This document shows, in pieces, positions 62,355 to 64,000 of a stretch of 64,000 bases of DNA. Position numbers and translations under genes: made by a program. Numbering within the stretch: the first letter of the stretch is position 1; the number at the start of each line of letters is the position of its first letter. The notes under the pieces were generated by a model that made no database searches, was not told the origin of the DNA, and saw nothing but the letters and a program-made list of their open reading frames with translations. The stretch comes from Polycyclovorans sp002706265 (GTDB taxonomy: Bacteria > Pseudomonadota > Gammaproteobacteria > Nevskiales > Nevskiaceae): the NCBI GenBank assembly GCA_963973915.1, contig CAXBBM010000004.1:124001-188000 (forward strand), in the 5' to 3' direction.

Positions 62355-63533
62355 CTAATGAGCCAGGCGCTTCATGGCGCTTTCCAGCCCGGCCAAACTC
62401 AGCGGGAACATGCGGTCAGCCCCGATCAGCTGCTGGGTGATCTGGCATGACTGCGAATGCTTCCAGTGATCTTCCCGCTCGGGGTTGAGCCACACCAGCC
62501 TCGGAAAATGGCGTTGCAGGCGCTCCATCCAGATCGCCCCCGGTTCCTCGTTCCAGTGCTCCACGCTGCCGCCGGCGGAGGTGATTTCGTAGGGGCTCAT
62601 GGCCGCATCGCCCACCACGATCACCCGATAGTCGCCGGTGAACTTGTGAAGCACGTCGTACACCGGAATCCGCTCGGAATGGCGGCGCACGTTGTCTTTC
62701 CAAACGCTCTCGTAGAGAAAATTGTGGAAATAGTAGGTTTCGAGATGCTTGAACTCGCTCTTGGTGGCCGAGAACAGTTCTTCGCAGACCCGGATGTGCG
62801 GGTCCATAGAGCCGCCGATGTCGAAGAACAAGAGCAGCTTGGTGGCGTTACGGCGCTCCGGCACCATCTTGATGTCGAGCCAGCCGGCGTTGCGCGCGGT
62901 GGAGCCGATGGTGTCGTCAATGTCGAGCACATCGGCCGCGCCTTCGCGGGCGAAGCGGCGCAGACGCCGCAGCGCCACCTTGATGTTGCGGGTGCCCAGT
63001 TCCAGCGTGTCGTCAAGGTTCTTGAACTCGCGCTTTTCCCATACCTTGACCGCCGATTTCTTGCCGCCGGGACCGCCGATGCGCACGCCCTCGGGGTTGT
63101 AGCCGCCGTGGCCGAACGGCGAGGTGCCGTTGGTGCCGATCCACTTGCTGCCGCCCTCGTGGCGTTCCTTCTGTTCTTCTAGCCGCTTCTTGAGCGTTTC
63201 CATCAGCGCGTCGAGCCCGCCCAGCGCCTCGATCTTCGCCTTTTCTTCGGCACTGAAATGGCGGTCGAACTGCTTCTTCAGCCAGTCTTCGGGCAGCGAC
63301 TCGAACAACTCGCCGGTGATCGCCTCCACCCCCTTGAAGTAGGCGGCAAATGCACGGTCGAAGCGGTCGTACTGGGACTCGTCCTTGACCAGGGCGGCGC
63401 GCGACAGGTGGTAGAAATCGTCGAGCGAAAAAATCGCCACGTGCTTCGACAGCGCCTCCAGCAACATCAGAAACTCGGAAAGCGCTGCCTTGACGCCCGC
63501 CTCGCGAACGGTGAAGAAAAAAGTGAAGAGCAT
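62355..63533 (-). CDS. VWA (CoxE-like) domain protein
   Basis: Protein of 392 residues. The N-terminal half is helical and charged (KKQFDRHFSAEEKAKIEALG); the C-terminal VWA domain has the MIDAS-like LLLFFDIGGSMDPHIRVCEE (DxGxS, near 240) and YRVIVVGDAAMSPYEITS. Such proteins usually work with a MoxR AAA ATPase as chaperones for metal centres or complexes; no MoxR gene is next to it in the window. Start ATG at 63533. Confidence 0.88.
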   Translation of the reverse strand: MLFTFFFTVREAGVKAALSEFLMLLEALSKHVAIFSLDDFYHLSRAALVKDESQYDRFDRAFAAYFKGVEAITGELFESLPEDWLKKQFDRHFSAEEKAKIEALGGLDALMETLKKRLEEQKERHEGGSKWIGTNGTSPFGHGGYNPEGVRIGGPGGKKSAVKVWEKREFKNLDDTLELGTRNIKVALRRLRRFAREGAADVLDIDDTIGSTARNAGWLDIKMVPERRNATKLLLFFDIGGSMDPHIRVCEELFSATKSEFKHLETYYFHNFLYESVWKDNVRRHSERIPVYDVLHKFTGDYRVIVVGDAAMSPYEITSAGGSVEHWNEEPGAIWMERLQRHFPRLVWLNPEREDHWKHSQSCQITQQLIGADRMFPLSLAGLESAMKRLAH

Positions 63534-63618
63534 GGGACCTGGCCCTCCGGTGCGATGGGCGAATGAACGATCCCCAGTTTACGGGCAGGCGGCCATCACG
63601 GGTTGCGGCCGCGGCGGG

Positions 63619-64000
63619 TCAGGGCGCGCGGCCGGCCAACCCGCGCTGCCACACCTCGCGGCGCAACCACAACAAGGCAGCGCAGCTCAGCCACACGCCG
63701 CAGGCCATGGCGAACAGCTGGCCGCCGTCGGAACTGCCGTCGTTGTTCTGCACGGCAACACCCAGGGGTGTGAACAGGTGAAAAAAGATCGCCCCCGACA
63801 TCACCCCCAGCCCCAGCGCCGCACCCAGCACCTGCAGGCTGCGCAGGCGCGTCACGCTTGCGCCGGTCAGCAGCAGCAATGACGCCAGCAGCTCGGCACT
63901 GCCGACCACATGGGCCGAGAACAGGCCACCAGGCGCGAACAGACCCGGAAAACCCAGGGAGGCCGCCCAGGGGTCGAGCCTGTGCTCGAAGATGTGAACG
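63619..64000 (-). CDS. DoxX-like membrane protein, 5' end outside window
   Basis: The frame is open to the right edge. The visible 126 residues read EHRLDPWAASLGFPGLFAPG, then a helix VVGSAELLASLLLLTGAS, RLRSLQVLGAALGLGVMSGAIFFHLFTPLGV, and a final helix FAMACGVWLSCAALLWLRREV. This looks like the DoxX/DoxD four-helix family, whose members are involved in sulfur or redox processes in the membrane. Function not assignable. An internal GTG at 63909 is an unlikely start. Confidence 0.7.
   Translation of the reverse strand, partial: VHIFEHRLDPWAASLGFPGLFAPGGLFSAHVVGSAELLASLLLLTGASVTRLRSLQVLGAALGLGVMSGAIFFHLFTPLGVAVQNNDGSSDGGQLFAMACGVWLSCAALLWLRREVWQRGLAGRAP

Overview
The window is GC-rich, densely packed chromosomal DNA from a gammaproteobacterium-like organism. 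Gene order supports this: kdsD-kdsC-lptC-lptA-lptB, tldD-nitrilase-yhdP-rng-maf, rlmH-rsfS-nadD-proA-holA, coq7, radC-coaBC-dut-argB and pyrE. Many neighbours overlap by ATGA or GTGA. Acyl-CoA dehydrogenases, a single-chain pyruvate carboxylase and an APH/ACAD operon would suit a hydrocarbon- or acid-degrading lineage such as the Nevskiales or Salinisphaerales, but that placement is inference.

Layout. 1-6782 holds a photolyase (5' end outside the window), an RsmB/NOP methyltransferase, a Ca/Na antiporter and the Kdo/LPS-transport block. 6840-8684 is a large acyl-CoA dehydrogenase with a hexanucleotide repeat. 8823-10040 is a lower-GC glycosyltransferase downstream of pyruvate carboxylase (10087-13536). 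13660-16445 is an electrophile-response operon (TetR, NemA, quinone oxidoreductase) behind a palindromic operator. 16518-16594 is tRNA-Arg(CCG). 16577-19752 is a small accessory island anchored on that tRNA: a ~125 bp direct repeat carrying the tRNA 3' end, three different type II toxin-antitoxin pairs, and a broken second copy of the first pair.

21612-27381 is the most distinctive block: a seven-gene Nit1-type nitrilase cluster (MSMEG_0572/Sll0783 protein, nitrilase, radical SAM protein, GNAT, AIR-synthase-like protein, MSMEG_0570 protein, flavin-dependent oxidoreductase). A MocR regulator is transcribed divergently. The leader between them contains a near-consensus sigma-54 promoter and an NtrC-like site, which fits nitrogen control. 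The glycosyltransferase often found in such clusters is absent.

27594-49551 is mostly housekeeping: TldD, YhdP, RNase G, Maf, a secreted subtilisin-like lipoprotein, ribosome and NAD/proline functions, HolA, Coq7, MgtE, L28/L33, RadC, CoaBC, Dut, ArgB and a small HNH protein. 49682-50151 is a non-coding, highly folded element with 33 bp terminal inverted repeats. 50309-54059 is an SDR / histidine phosphatase / APH kinase / acyl-CoA dehydrogenase operon resembling 4-hydroxyacid catabolism. 54174-64000 returns to core genes: PyrE, exonuclease III, AmpG-like permease, aldo-keto reductase, phosphoribulokinase, TrmB, ThiG, a SanA-like protein, a VWA protein and a truncated DoxX-like protein.
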